From Paenibacillus prosopidis (GTDB taxonomy: Bacteria > Bacillota > Bacilli > Paenibacillales > Paenibacillaceae), in NCBI RefSeq assembly GCF_003337375.1, contig NZ_QPJD01000007.1:62001-126000 (forward strand): 64,000 nucleotides of DNA. The letters run 5' to 3'. The stretch's first letter is position 1. Each line of letters opens with the position of its first letter. This document shows, piece by piece, positions 36,607-45,918 of this stretch. The translations under genes and the position numbers were made by a program. The notes under the pieces are model-generated. The model ran no database searches and was not told the DNA's origin. It worked only from the letters and a program-made list of their open reading frames with translations.

Positions 36607-37251
36607 TTATTTTTCTTCGATTACCTCACCGTACGATTTACCCTGACTCATCCCATATTTCTTAGCAATCTGAATTAACTCATCGTATTGTTCAGGAGAT
36701 AATCTATTAAGAATAAGACTACGCGCTTCCTTTTTCTCATCAATACTCAGACCGCCGCTTGCAAGAGCCTGTAAGTCCTTTATATCTGACATACTTAATT
36801 CTTCAAGGAACACAGATGTAAGCTGTGCTTTCTCACCGACCGTAATTTTCTCTTGAATAACCTTTGCTTTATCTACTGGTACCTCTGCTTGATAACTGTC
36901 TTTGGACTGTACATCTTCTGTCTGCGTGGAAGAATCCGTTTGTGCTGAATCAACTCTTCCCTGCTCTGACTCCACCAATTCATCAACTGATCCGACGGGT
37001 TGATCGTCAGATGGATTCGCAATCTCATCCGCTGTGTAAGTTGTGGTTTTGTCACTTCCATCTACTGGGTCATTAGAATTTTCTTCAACAGCAGTTACAA
37101 CCTCGTTCATTAAGTCATTCTCCAAATCTGCGGCTAACGTGGAAATAAGCTTATCCACAGCATAATTTGCTGCAAATAAACCTCCTACTCCCAATACCAC
37201 GATGACCGATGCCACCCAGATTAAGACCTTCTTCCATTTCTTCTTACGCAT
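36607..37251 (-). CDS. Membrane-anchored protein of unknown function between galU and the EpsC-like gene
   Basis: The 214-residue product has a basic start (MRKKKWKKVLIW), one helix (VASVIVVLGVGGLFAANYAV), an acidic Ser/Thr/Asp/Gln-rich middle of about 85 residues, and a C-terminal helical part (TSVFLEELSMSDIKDLQALA, then LNRLSPEQYDELIQIAKKYG). It has no cysteines and is not clearly related to the two-cysteine proteins near 19-20 kb, although the layout is similar. The family is unknown. Its place in the exopolysaccharide operon suggests a structural or regulatory role in export. Confidence 0.7.
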   Translation of the reverse strand: MRKKKWKKVLIWVASVIVVLGVGGLFAANYAVDKLISTLAADLENDLMNEVVTAVEENSNDPVDGSDKTTTYTADEIANPSDDQPVGSVDELVESEQGRVDSAQTDSSTQTEDVQSKDSYQAEVPVDKAKVIQEKITVGEKAQLTSVFLEELSMSDIKDLQALASGGLSIDEKKEARSLILNRLSPEQYDELIQIAKKYGMSQGKSYGEVIEEK

Positions 37252-37283
37252 ATCACTTTACCTCCGCTCTCGTCTGCTGAATG

Positions 37284-39107
37284 TTAGGATACATGTGAAT
37301 AGAAAGGGACTAAATGCTCAATCACATCTCTTACCGAACTTTGACTTTCTCCCAATACTTTCTCGAAACGCTTGAACTGCAACTCTAGCTCTGCGCGGTT
37401 AATCTGTTGGGGTTTGCCAATATAAATGCGTTCATGCTGGGTAGACGTTACAGCTTCTTCATCGGTCAATAGCTCTTCGAATAGCTTCTCGCCCTCACGC
37501 ATTCCGCTAAAATTTATCTCAATGTCTACATTCGGTTCATAGCCTGACAAGCGGATTAAATCCTGGGCCAAATCCAATATACGTACAGGCTGACCCATAT
37601 CCAGGATGAATATTTCTCCGCCTTTGGCGAATGAGCCCGCTTGAATAACTAACTGGACCGCTTCCGGTATCGTCATGAAGTATCTAACCATGTCCGGATG
37701 CGTAACCGTCACAGGGCCTCCAGCAGCAATTTGCTCTTTGAATCGCGGTATGACGCTGCCGCGGCTTCCGAGTACATTGCCGAATCTGACGGCTACGAAT
37801 TGGGTTTCGCTTATTGTATTAATACTCTGTATGTACATCTCTGCAATTCTCTTGGTAGCTCCCATAATACTGGAAGGATTAACGGCCTTATCGGAGGATA
37901 TCATGACAAATCGTTCAACCTTATACTTGTCGGCACAGTCAGCCACATTCTTCGTACCGAACACATTGTTTTTCACCGCTTCGGATGGATTACGTTCCAT
38001 GAGCGGAACATGCTTATGTGCTGCTGCGTGGAAAACTACCTGTGGTCTAAACCTGTTGAATACATCATCCATACGGCTGCGGTCCTGAATGTCTGCGATG
38101 ACGGTTTCCAGCTGAACTTGCGGATACTTGCTTCTAAGCTCCATCTCAATCGTGTAAATACTGTTCTCACCATGCCCGAGAAGCAGCAGCCGGGACGGAT
38201 TAAACGAAGCGATTTGCCTCGACAGTTCGGAACCGATTGAACCGCCGGCACCGGTTACCAGCACCACTTTATCCGATACGTAATCAGCGATTCCTTCCAA
38301 ATCTATCTTGACCGGGTCTCTGCCAAGCAAATCTTCAACCTCGACATTTCGTAACGTTTCGACGGCGAGATGACCTGTTATAAGATCATTTATCGAAGGA
38401 ATAATCTTTACCTTGGCGCCTGTCAGCTTGCAGATATTTATAATATCCGATATGTTCGTCCGCTTCACGGACGGCATCGCGATAATAATGTCATGAATTT
38501 GATGGGTACAAACCATTTCTTCAATTTTTGTTCGATCCCCGAGGACCGGCAAGCCGACGACCTGCATATTTCGCTTATATGGATCATCATCAACGAATCC
38601 TACTAAACGGTTGCCAGAGAAGCTGTTGTTTGTCATCATCTCTTTTGCAATAAGCGCCCCACAATCCCCTGCACCTACGACAAGCACGTTATTGGTTAAT
38701 TCTGCCTTTTTCGTTCTATTTACTCGGATTAAACGCCAGAGGAACCGGGAGCCCCCCATAAAAAGCAGCATAATCTCAAGTGTCCGTGAAGTTATCGACA
38801 ATGGGACGCGTACCCCATGAAGCAAATACGTTGCTATATAGGTCAACGCTATGCCGATAACGATCGCTTTGACGAGCTCGACGATCTCTCCAATACTTGC
38901 ATACTGCCACATTCTTCTGTACATACGGAAGAAGGCCAAGCTTACTCCGCATATAACCGTTGTTACGAAAGCAAAAACCAGCATTTGTGACTCGTAGAGT
39001 GGAGGGATATTTCCGTCAAAGCGGAATAGGTATGACGTCGCAATGGCCACCCAAATAATACATATATCTACCACTAACAACACTAGCATTCTGCTTCTAT
39101 AGCTCAC
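37284..39107 (-). CDS. EpsC/CapD/WbpM-like membrane UDP-GlcNAc 4,6-dehydratase
   Basis: Four N-terminal helices (about residues 10-115) are followed by a CoA-binding-like Rossmann part (LVVGAGDCGALIAKEM) and a catalytic SDR domain with VTGAGGSIGSELSRQI and SSDKAVNPSSIMGATKRIAE. As in WbpM, the usual active-site Tyr is Met (MGATK). At 607 residues it is full length. It converts UDP-GlcNAc to the 4-keto-6-deoxy sugar at the inner membrane face, feeding an N-acetylquinovosamine or bacillosamine-type first sugar. The start is GTG after GGAGGGAA. Confidence 0.92.
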   Translation of the reverse strand: MSYRSRMLVLLVVDICIIWVAIATSYLFRFDGNIPPLYESQMLVFAFVTTVICGVSLAFFRMYRRMWQYASIGEIVELVKAIVIGIALTYIATYLLHGVRVPLSITSRTLEIMLLFMGGSRFLWRLIRVNRTKKAELTNNVLVVGAGDCGALIAKEMMTNNSFSGNRLVGFVDDDPYKRNMQVVGLPVLGDRTKIEEMVCTHQIHDIIIAMPSVKRTNISDIINICKLTGAKVKIIPSINDLITGHLAVETLRNVEVEDLLGRDPVKIDLEGIADYVSDKVVLVTGAGGSIGSELSRQIASFNPSRLLLLGHGENSIYTIEMELRSKYPQVQLETVIADIQDRSRMDDVFNRFRPQVVFHAAAHKHVPLMERNPSEAVKNNVFGTKNVADCADKYKVERFVMISSDKAVNPSSIMGATKRIAEMYIQSINTISETQFVAVRFGNVLGSRGSVIPRFKEQIAAGGPVTVTHPDMVRYFMTIPEAVQLVIQAGSFAKGGEIFILDMGQPVRILDLAQDLIRLSGYEPNVDIEINFSGMREGEKLFEELLTDEEAVTSTQHERIYIGKPQQINRAELELQFKRFEKVLGESQSSVRDVIEHLVPFYSHVS

Positions 39108-39152
39108 TTCACTATTCCCTCCAACATAAATACCTTCTACGAAACAAAATAT

Positions 39153-39845
39153 CTATTTATCTTGTGCTCCATAATAATAGTAGTAAGCTTCTTCACTCGC
39201 TTTACGCTTCACGTTGTTTAAAACAACGCCTAGAATACGCGCTTTGACATTTTCTAAGTTCTGCACGGCTTTATTTGCGATTTCCCGTTTTACATTGCCC
39301 TGATCGACGACGAGAATGACGCCATCACTCTTAGTAGCAATAATTTGGGCATCCGTTACGGCTAGCAGCGGAGGTGTATCAATGAGGATGATGTCATATA
39401 TCTCTCGTAATTGCTCAATGACGGCTGTCATACTTTTCGATGCCATCATTTCCGCCGGATTTGGCGGAATTGCGCCTGAGGTTATGACATCCATATTTGG
39501 AACATCCGTCATTTGAATGGCTTCCTCCAAGGAGCACTGCTTCGAGATAACTGAGGATAAGCCCCAGCGATTCGATATCGCGAAAGTATGGTGGGCGGTA
39601 GGCTTACGAAGATCGGCATCGATAAGAATGACCTTCCGATCGGACTGAGCAAATGTAACGGCAAGATTCGTTATCGTTGTCGATTTGCCTTCGCCGGGAC
39701 CCGCTGATGAAACCATAAGCACTTGAAGCTTCTCATCAATAGAGGAGAACTCAATATTTGTCCGCAATGCACGATATGACTCTGAAATGGGCGACCGGGG
39801 ATTCGTGACTGTTATGAGTTGACGTTTATTTTTCAATCGAGACAC
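39153..39845 (-). CDS. CpsD/CapB-family tyrosine-protein kinase
   Basis: The 230-residue BY-kinase shows Walker A (SSAGPGEGKSTTITNLA), Walker A' (VILIDADLRKP) and Walker B (IILIDTPPLLAV), and ends with a tyrosine cluster (EEAYYYYYGAQDK) for autophosphorylation. With the Wzz-like partner it controls chain length and export of the polysaccharide. Its GTG start lies inside the end of the partner gene (20-base overlap), the normal two-gene arrangement in Firmicutes. Related to EpsB/YwqD. Confidence 0.94.
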   Translation of the reverse strand: MSRLKNKRQLITVTNPRSPISESYRALRTNIEFSSIDEKLQVLMVSSAGPGEGKSTTITNLAVTFAQSDRKVILIDADLRKPTAHHTFAISNRWGLSSVISKQCSLEEAIQMTDVPNMDVITSGAIPPNPAEMMASKSMTAVIEQLREIYDIILIDTPPLLAVTDAQIIATKSDGVILVVDQGNVKREIANKAVQNLENVKARILGVVLNNVKRKASEEAYYYYYGAQDK

Positions 39846-40593
39846 GCTCTAGTTCACCTGCTTTGTAGGGTTGTTTTGCTCTGCTTGTTTGGCCATCGCC
39901 TGCATCTTCCGGACTCATTTTCGAAATCATGGCAAGCGTTGGTTGTCCCATATATTGCAGCACATCTGCTTCGGTCTTAATCGTATCGTCCATATATTCA
40001 AGCAAGAACGTAATCCCTACTGCCAGCATTAACGACACGACAAACGCGATTGCGATATTAAGAGGAACGTTCGGCGATACAGGGTCTGGCTGATCATTCA
40101 TAACGGCTTTGTTAAGGATCGACACATTCTCAACCTTGAAAATATGTTGGATTTCTTCTTGGAAAACTTGAGATACGGCATTCACCGTTTTAGCCGCTTT
40201 CAGATAATCGACATCTTGTACGACTAATGTCATCACCTGTGTGTTATTTACGGAACTAACCTGAATCTTGTTGGTTAGCTGCTTAGCCGTTAATCCCAAC
40301 TGCGGGAATTGTTCTACTACTTTGTCCAAAATAGCGGGAGTTTTGATTATTTCTTTATATGTATCTATCATCTTTATGTTCGAATTAATTTGGTTGATAT
40401 CCAGCTGGCCGGTAGCGAGCTGCGATGCCGTTTGATTCACGATTATTTTGGTAGAAGCTTCGTAAACTGGATCTTTGAAAAATATACTGAAAATAGCCGA
40501 CGCTGAAGAACAAACGAGTACGAATATTACGATAAGCCCTAATCTCTTCCGAACGATGGTCATGTACTGTCGCAAATCTAGTTCGTTTGACAC
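39826..40593 (-). CDS. Wzz/CapA/YveK-family chain-length protein and kinase modulator
   Basis: Two membrane helices (LGLIVIFVLVCSSASAIF near the start and LNIAIAFVVSLMLAVGITFL near the end) flank an extracellular domain (YEASTKIIVNQTASQLATGQ), with the proline-rich PDPVSPNVP before the second helix. Such proteins activate the BY-kinase downstream. The frame runs back to an ATG at 40686, but GGAGGAG six bases before a GTG at 40593 gives a normal-length 255-residue protein starting SNELDLRQYMTIVRKR. As first gene of the cluster it should follow the operon promoter in 40594-40707, where I could not fix -35/-10 boxes. Confidence 0.9.
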   Translation of the reverse strand: MSNELDLRQYMTIVRKRLGLIVIFVLVCSSASAIFSIFFKDPVYEASTKIIVNQTASQLATGQLDINQINSNIKMIDTYKEIIKTPAILDKVVEQFPQLGLTAKQLTNKIQVSSVNNTQVMTLVVQDVDYLKAAKTVNAVSQVFQEEIQHIFKVENVSILNKAVMNDQPDPVSPNVPLNIAIAFVVSLMLAVGITFLLEYMDDTIKTEADVLQYMGQPTLAMISKMSPEDAGDGQTSRAKQPYKAGELERVSIEK

Positions 40594-40707
40594 TGTATGC
40601 TCCTCCACTGGATATAGGTATCGAAAGATTTTCTGATGCTGATGAACTATATCCTTTATCCTATTACATAGTAACCCAAAATCCATAAATTAATATTAAA
40701 AAAATTG

Positions 40708-40746
40708 TAAAAAATCTTCCTCCCACCTACATGAGAGGAAGATTTT
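40708..40746 (-). terminator. Terminator after the SLH surface-protein gene
   Basis: AATCTTCCTC and GAGGAAGATT (40713-40722 and 40735-40744) pair perfectly. Six T follow on the minus strand. It separates the SLH gene from the exopolysaccharide operon. Confidence 0.9.
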
Positions 40747-40760
40747 GTAATACTTATATT

Positions 40761-42896
40761 TTATTCACCGAAATTAATTGCACGATAAATAATAACTGCT
40801 GCTTCTGCGCGGGTAGCATTGTTGTTCGGCAGGAACTTTCCTGCGTTGCCTTTCACGATACCGTTGCTGGCAGCGAAAGCAACACCAGCCTTCAGCGAAG
40901 CGCTGATTTTCCCAGCATCTGCGAAGCCTTTAAGCGCTGTATTCACATCAGCAACATCAGAAGCGCCTTGCGAAACTTTCAATGCGCGAGCGATCATCGT
41001 TGCCATCTCAGCTCGGGTAATCGTTGCGTTAGGATCAAACTTCGATGCCGAACGTCCGTTGATGATTTTAAGGTTAGCTGCTGCCGCTACGTACGGAGCA
41101 TGCCAGTCGCTAGCTTTCACATCATCAAAGCTTTCCGTTGCGGAGCCGTTATCCAGATCAAGCGCACGAACAAGCATTTTTGCAAATTCAGCGCGAGTTA
41201 CTTTATCTTGTGGAGCAAATTTACCAGCTGCTTTGCCTTCGATTGCGCCTTTAGCGGCTACTACTTGAATTTCGCGGCCTGCCCAAGCTTCAACGGAAGC
41301 AACGTCGCTGAACGATACTTTATTTTCAACAACTACATAAGAAGAGAAGGTGTCGCGCGGCTCTACGATGTGGCCTTTCTTAATGCGTCCGCCTTGGAAT
41401 ATCAGCTTGCCGTTTACTATCTTAGCGACCGACAGCAATTCCGTATCCAGGCCCGTTGTGTCGCCAAGCGGGATACTAATAAGAATTGGCTGATCAAACT
41501 TCGTTGTCGCAACTCCGCCGATCGAAAGATTGAAGTCATATACTTTGGAAGCTGCTTTCAGACTATTGCCAATAACCTCTGCTTTGGCATCGGATTTGCT
41601 GATTGTGAAGTTGATGGCATTCGAGAACTGGCCGCCAACTGGGAGCTCAACCGTCAGATCGCTTATTTTGAGCGTTACTGCCGTAATTTTCGCTTTTACA
41701 GCTTGCTGCATGATCGCGTTAGACAAATCGATAACCGTATCATTTTGGGTAACGTTGCCCAGATCAATCGTCAGTTTCAATTCAGAAAGCTTCGCTCCTG
41801 GAACTGCTCCTTGCAAGCCCTCAGCAATTGCTGCAATACCAGCGATTGCGGAAACCATTTGCTTCTCATCTAATTGAAGAACTGCTCGTCCGTTAATGGT
41901 TGCAATGCTGCTCGAAGCCGAGATCGTCGAGAGCGTATTAACAAGCGCTTGCGCCTCTTTCACGGCCGCTTCGATAAGCTTCGTTTTCTCTTCGCCGGTC
42001 GCTTTCGCGATAGCGTCCTTCACAGCGTCCAGCTTGCCAACGTAGTCGTTAACAGCCTTCGGGAGCTCGATCACAGGAGTAGTTACAACTGCGCCGCCAC
42101 CACCACCGCCGCCAGTTGTAGGAGTGTTCAGGGATTGATACGCTGTGTATAGTGCTAGTGCAGCTTGATTAAATTTGTTATTGTCGTTCACTGCGGATTT
42201 CACTGCCGTTGCGACATTAATGACATCTTCAGTTGTCACTTTATAGTAGAGAAATACTTTCTCAACTGCGTACTCATTCTCAGGCAATGCTGCGATTACA
42301 TCCTCCAGAAGATCGTTAACTCCATTCGACTCTGACAATAATGCCAACAAAGCCGATAGATCCTTCGACTTCAACTGCTTCATGACTTCGTCCTGAATGT
42401 CAAAGAAGTAGTTAGCAAAATCATCTACCGTCAAATTAGCGACACCTGCCGCTGTAGCGAACGTTTGAACAAACGCTCCATGCTCTACACGAAGTGCTTC
42501 AACACCCGCAGCTGACGGACTGTATGACAGACTTACTGCATCAAGAATCAAATCTTTCAAATCTGCTTTCTTAGCTGCTGCATTCGCATCACTTGCCGGG
42601 ATAAATTTGTCTACAATTGGCTTGACGATTTGCTCCTTCTGAGCGTCAGTCAAACTGTTAATCGCATTACGAAGAGCTTCGACTTCATCCAACCCGCCCG
42701 TTTTATCGAGCGCATTATAAATCGCCTTCGCACGGTCAATCAGTACGGAATTAGCCGTTGTAGTAGAGGCATAAGCCACGTCACTCACGCCAAGCTTCTC
42801 CGCCAAACCTTTATTGCTGAGCGGAATACCAGCGAATGCGGACATCGCTACACTCGCTGCAATTGTTGATACTGCCAGTTTCTTTCTTAATGTCAC
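40761..42896 (-). CDS. Large secreted protein with three C-terminal SLH domains
   Basis: A signal peptide (about residues 1-33, ending VAYAS) leads a 711-residue protein. A helical N-terminal part to about residue 260 is followed by a poly-glycine hinge (TTGGGGGGGAVV), a mixed middle domain with CopC/Ig-like strands (GNSLKAASKVYDFNLSIGGV), and three SLH repeats from about residue 529: FSDVASVEAWAGREIQ, SFDDVKASDWHAPYV and a third ending NATRAEAAVIIYRAI. SLH repeats bind pyruvylated secondary wall polymer, fixing the protein on the cell surface. The GTG start follows AGAGGTGAGAGAG. It is preceded by a long leader. Confidence 0.9.
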   Translation of the reverse strand: MTLRKKLAVSTIAASVAMSAFAGIPLSNKGLAEKLGVSDVAYASTTTANSVLIDRAKAIYNALDKTGGLDEVEALRNAINSLTDAQKEQIVKPIVDKFIPASDANAAAKKADLKDLILDAVSLSYSPSAAGVEALRVEHGAFVQTFATAAGVANLTVDDFANYFFDIQDEVMKQLKSKDLSALLALLSESNGVNDLLEDVIAALPENEYAVEKVFLYYKVTTEDVINVATAVKSAVNDNNKFNQAALALYTAYQSLNTPTTGGGGGGGAVVTTPVIELPKAVNDYVGKLDAVKDAIAKATGEEKTKLIEAAVKEAQALVNTLSTISASSSIATINGRAVLQLDEKQMVSAIAGIAAIAEGLQGAVPGAKLSELKLTIDLGNVTQNDTVIDLSNAIMQQAVKAKITAVTLKISDLTVELPVGGQFSNAINFTISKSDAKAEVIGNSLKAASKVYDFNLSIGGVATTKFDQPILISIPLGDTTGLDTELLSVAKIVNGKLIFQGGRIKKGHIVEPRDTFSSYVVVENKVSFSDVASVEAWAGREIQVVAAKGAIEGKAAGKFAPQDKVTRAEFAKMLVRALDLDNGSATESFDDVKASDWHAPYVAAAANLKIINGRSASKFDPNATITRAEMATMIARALKVSQGASDVADVNTALKGFADAGKISASLKAGVAFAASNGIVKGNAGKFLPNNNATRAEAAVIIYRAINFGE

Positions 42897-43612
42897 TCTC
42901 TCTCACCTCTATAATAGAAATAGTTGCATTCATTTTAATGAATGAATGACTAGTAACGCCAAACGCAGGACTTTCATTATGTACTTGCTTCTGAATCAGA
43001 GTGTTCTCTCATCCGCCTCTCAATTGAAGCGTACGCTGCGCGCATCCGAAATCCTCGATCAGCATGTACCCGGACTTCTGACCCATTTACAAGTAATAGG
43101 CACACCCACCGCTTTTAACTGTTCGTTAATGCGAAGGTGTGCTCGGCTGCGTCATCTGCTGGTTAATATGGGTACGAATGTCCGTTGGACTGATCCTTAA
43201 TTCCTAAGAGAAGATGTTCCTCTCTTCCCAAAAAGTTCTAATGAGCCTATTCTACCATATGAATTTAGTTCAATCAGCACTTAATTTTATATTTCGACAG
43301 AAATATTTGATTTGTTTATACTATACCCGACATTTTTCAGCAGTAGAAGTTAATTTATGGTAATTCAATGCCGTTTTGTTTCTTTTTCCACTTTACACCA
43401 ACTATTTTTCAGAAGCGTGTTTGTTGCTAGTTTTGACGGAATCGTAGTTCGATTATGCTAATCCACAAATTATCAACATGTTATCCACAGCGATGATCGA
43501 TTTAATTTTCTGTACAAAAAAGAAGCGACGGAAGTCCTACTCCTATCGCTTCTTATATGTTTGTTCGCTTCGTCATCAGATCGAACGTGAACGGAGCTCG
43601 GCGGGCAATATT
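42897..43612 (-). other. Long leader and upstream region of the SLH gene
   Basis: No convincing gene was found in these 716 bases. On the minus strand the part next to the gene can fold: GCACACC/GGTGTGC (43100-43142) encloses TTCG/CGAA (43122-43135), and 43203-43228 holds an AAGAGA/TCTCTT hairpin. It also contains one 25-codon frame without a ribosome site. Long leaders are common on S-layer genes and stabilise the message. I matched it to no known riboswitch. A plus-strand 84-codon frame at 42946 has poor composition and was not accepted. The bases from 43260 to 43500 are AT-rich with nothing recognised. Confidence 0.45.
43515..43554 (-). terminator. Terminator after the second mtlD
   Basis: AAGAAGCGA and TCGCTTCTT (43520-43528 and 43546-43554) pair, with six T following on the minus strand. 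Confidence 0.88.
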
Positions 43613-44779
43613 TCATCTGGCGATTGCATAAGACTCTTTGAGCGCGCCATAGCTATCTACGATTTTCTGATGAATCGCATGCTTTTGCGGAATCCCCATA
43701 TACGAGGCGATGACATCATGAATGCCGGAACGCCGAATCGCAGCCTGCAGCAAGACGGCCTCCTCATCCTGATCGTAGTCAAATAGAAGTGCAGCCGCTA
43801 TAGCTGATGTTAGATAAGGGATAGGAATACCCAGCCTATGCGCTTGTAAAGCGGGCCTGACGAGCCTATCATTCAGTGAAAGCTTGCGAATCGGTGAACG
43901 GCCGACGCGTACGACGTGATCAGACAAACGGGGATTTGTAAATCTCACCATCATTTTTTGAATATACTTTTCATGCTTCTTCTTATCCCAATGATATTTG
44001 GAGGTAAGGAGCTTCCCCGTCTCTCCCAGCACACCCGATATTTCCGCCTTAATCTTAGTATCTCCCATCGCTTCTTGAATCGTATCATACCCTTCAAGGT
44101 AACCATGATACGCCGCCGTGCAATGACCCGTATTGACGGTAAACAGCTTACGTTCAATGTAAGGCTCCAACGAATCCACATATTTGATTCCATCAATCTC
44201 CCGGTAACCCTCGATCATCGACGAACGATCTACAATCCATTCAAAATAAGGCTCTACGGTTACTTTAAGCGGATCATCATGCTCCTGAACAGGAACGATG
44301 CGGTCAACGGCTGTATCCGGAAAAGCAATGCAGCTATCCGCTTTCTCATGCCACTCCGCCGGCAAATGTTCATAAACGCGCCGCTTGAGGAGCGAGCTTC
44401 CGGAAATCGCATTCTCGCATGCGATGATATGCAGCGGTCTGAGGTTATGGCCGCTGAGTCGAAGCTCAACACCTGCGGCGATGGACTCCGCAATTTGCTT
44501 CAATGCAGATACGCCTACCGCTGTTGTGACCATATCAGCCGTCGCGATAGCCGCCGCTACTGCCGCCTTGTTCTTGCCGCTGATCGCCGTGACATTGTTC
44601 ACGATTTCCGTATCTCTTGCCTCGTTCGCAAGTGTAACGGAATATTGCTTCTGCTGCTGGAGGAGCTGAATCTTCCTTTCATTTCGGGCCACAAATGTGA
44701 CCTCATAGCCCGCATTGGACAAAAGAAGGCCGATAAACCCTCTTCCGATATTACCTGCGCCAAAATGAACAGCCTTCAT
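43613..44779 (-). CDS. mtlD: Mannitol-1-phosphate 5-dehydrogenase, second copy
   Basis: The 388-residue protein starts KAVHFGAGNIGRGFIGLLLS and has FPDTAVDRIVPVQ, the catalytic-lysine region ERKLFTVNTGHCTAAYHGYL and VGRSPIRKLSLNDRLVRPAL of MtlD. It interconverts mannitol-1-phosphate and fructose-6-phosphate with NAD. AAAGGAGG precedes the ATG. It is a paralogue of the mtlD at 52844 but lies with a HAD phosphatase instead of the PTS, which suits the reverse, mannitol-forming direction. A weak promoter-like TTCAAC-17-TATTCA may lie in the 122-base gap upstream. Confidence 0.93.
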   Translation of the reverse strand: MKAVHFGAGNIGRGFIGLLLSNAGYEVTFVARNERKIQLLQQQKQYSVTLANEARDTEIVNNVTAISGKNKAAVAAAIATADMVTTAVGVSALKQIAESIAAGVELRLSGHNLRPLHIIACENAISGSSLLKRRVYEHLPAEWHEKADSCIAFPDTAVDRIVPVQEHDDPLKVTVEPYFEWIVDRSSMIEGYREIDGIKYVDSLEPYIERKLFTVNTGHCTAAYHGYLEGYDTIQEAMGDTKIKAEISGVLGETGKLLTSKYHWDKKKHEKYIQKMMVRFTNPRLSDHVVRVGRSPIRKLSLNDRLVRPALQAHRLGIPIPYLTSAIAAALLFDYDQDEEAVLLQAAIRRSGIHDVIASYMGIPQKHAIHQKIVDSYGALKESYAIAR

Positions 44780-44901
44780 CGTCCGAACCTCCTTTAATTG
44801 GATGGTGTCGTCCTTGAATTGTTTTCTGAATATTCTAATTATTTAATGCGTTGAACAGCCATCTCTTAAAATCTTTGACCACTTTTCTGAATTACGGCAC
44901 T

Positions 44902-45564
44902 CTATAGCGCACCTGCAACCATTTCACGAAAATCAATATGAGCTAATGATTCCGCATGATAACAACGATCCGACTTATCGAACTCTAAGCTCTTCGTAAT
45001 CGCATTCGGTACGATAATACATGACATCCCAGCAGCTGATGCAGCACGCGCCCCATTAGGGGAATCCTCAATCGCTACCGCTTCATTTGCTCCCACGTTC
45101 AGACCAGCCAGAGCCTGCTTGTATAGTTCAGGGTCAGGCTTCACCTTCGTTACATCATCAGCCGTTCGAATGCATTCGAAGTAATGCGCGATTTCGAGCT
45201 GCTCCAAATATTTATCGATCCAAGCGCGGGCCGAGCTGGAGGCAAGGCCGATCTTGAGGCCAGAGTCCTGAGCGAAATTCAAATAATCCATGATGCCGGA
45301 CCGAACCTCCTCGCTTTGCATAAGTGCGGAATGCTGGAGATGCACTGATTCGCGGAAGGCTTGCTTATCAATTGGCAGCTTCAAATCTGTCATTAAATAT
45401 TCATAGGGGTTAAAAGTATGCAGACTCGTGCCTATGCAGCCGGAGTATTGTTCTAATGTAAGCTCAACACCATGTTCCTTGTATGCGTCGCGAAATGCGT
45501 TGTACCACGCCGTTTCCGTGTCAATAATTGTGCCATCAAAATCAAATATGATTGCTTTAATCAT
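44902..45564 (-). CDS. HAD-family sugar phosphatase or phosphomutase
   Basis: The protein has HAD motif I with FDFDGTIIDTE, motif II in LASSSARAWIDKYL, motif III lysine in KVKPDPELY and motif IV AIEDSPNGARAASAAGM, with an alpha-helical C1 cap between motifs I and II, as in beta-phosphoglucomutase-like phosphatases. The frame runs back to 45609, but AAAGGAG eight bases before the ATG at 45564 fixes the start (220 residues). It is 122 bases upstream of mtlD on the same strand. A mannitol-1-phosphatase role is inferred from this pairing; phosphoglucomutase or general sugar phosphatase are alternatives. Confidence 0.85.
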   Translation of the reverse strand: MIKAIIFDFDGTIIDTETAWYNAFRDAYKEHGVELTLEQYSGCIGTSLHTFNPYEYLMTDLKLPIDKQAFRESVHLQHSALMQSEEVRSGIMDYLNFAQDSGLKIGLASSSARAWIDKYLEQLEIAHYFECIRTADDVTKVKPDPELYKQALAGLNVGANEAVAIEDSPNGARAASAAGMSCIIVPNAITKSLEFDKSDRCYHAESLAHIDFREMVAGAL

Positions 45565-45734
45565 CCATCCGTCTCCTTTCAAGAGATAAAATGTTAGATT
45601 TGTTAACAAGACCGTAACACGGTTTAAAAGTTGACGTCAAGGCATGATACCGCTCAACAGCTCGTCCCGACGGTCGTCGCTCTCACTCCCTGAACTCCCG
45701 CAAACCATTGCGGCTGCTGGATTTTCACGATTCT

Positions 45735-45794
45735 TGCAAGCGCTTTGATTTGTTATGAAAAAAAATTTCGCCCATTTTCTGTCAAACGCTTACA
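45735..45794 (-). promoter_or_regulatory. Two cre-like sites upstream of the HAD-mtlD genes
   Basis: TGCAAGCGCTTTGA (45735-45748) and, on the minus strand, TGTAAGCGTTTGACA (45780-45794) resemble the CcpA operator. The second has one extra base, like the site in front of mtlA. The first has two mismatches to the usual consensus. They suggest carbon catabolite control. Nothing else was recognised in 45565-45918. Confidence 0.45.
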
Positions 45795-45918
45795 TTTCGT
45801 TATCCAGCGCCTCTACCTAGCTACGTCTCGCATTTAAGGCATATATCCCTTTCCATTTATTTATTCGCTCATACTTTATATGATAAAGTAAAAAAAGTGT
45901 AGGAAGTGGGGATTTCAG

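Noticed and set aside
40731..41873. 380-codon plus-strand open frame
   Set aside because: It is antisense to the SLH protein gene, with cysteine- and arginine-rich unnatural composition.
42946..43200. 84-codon plus-strand open frame in the SLH leader region
   Set aside because: No ribosome site, unnatural composition, and it is antisense to the likely leader RNA.
42897..43260. Second cyclic-di-GMP or other known riboswitch
   Set aside because: The GGCAAA, CGCAAAGC and tetraloop-receptor elements are absent, and no other known aptamer core was recognised.
43916..44797. 293-codon plus-strand open frame
   Set aside because: It is the shadow of the second mtlD gene on the other strand.
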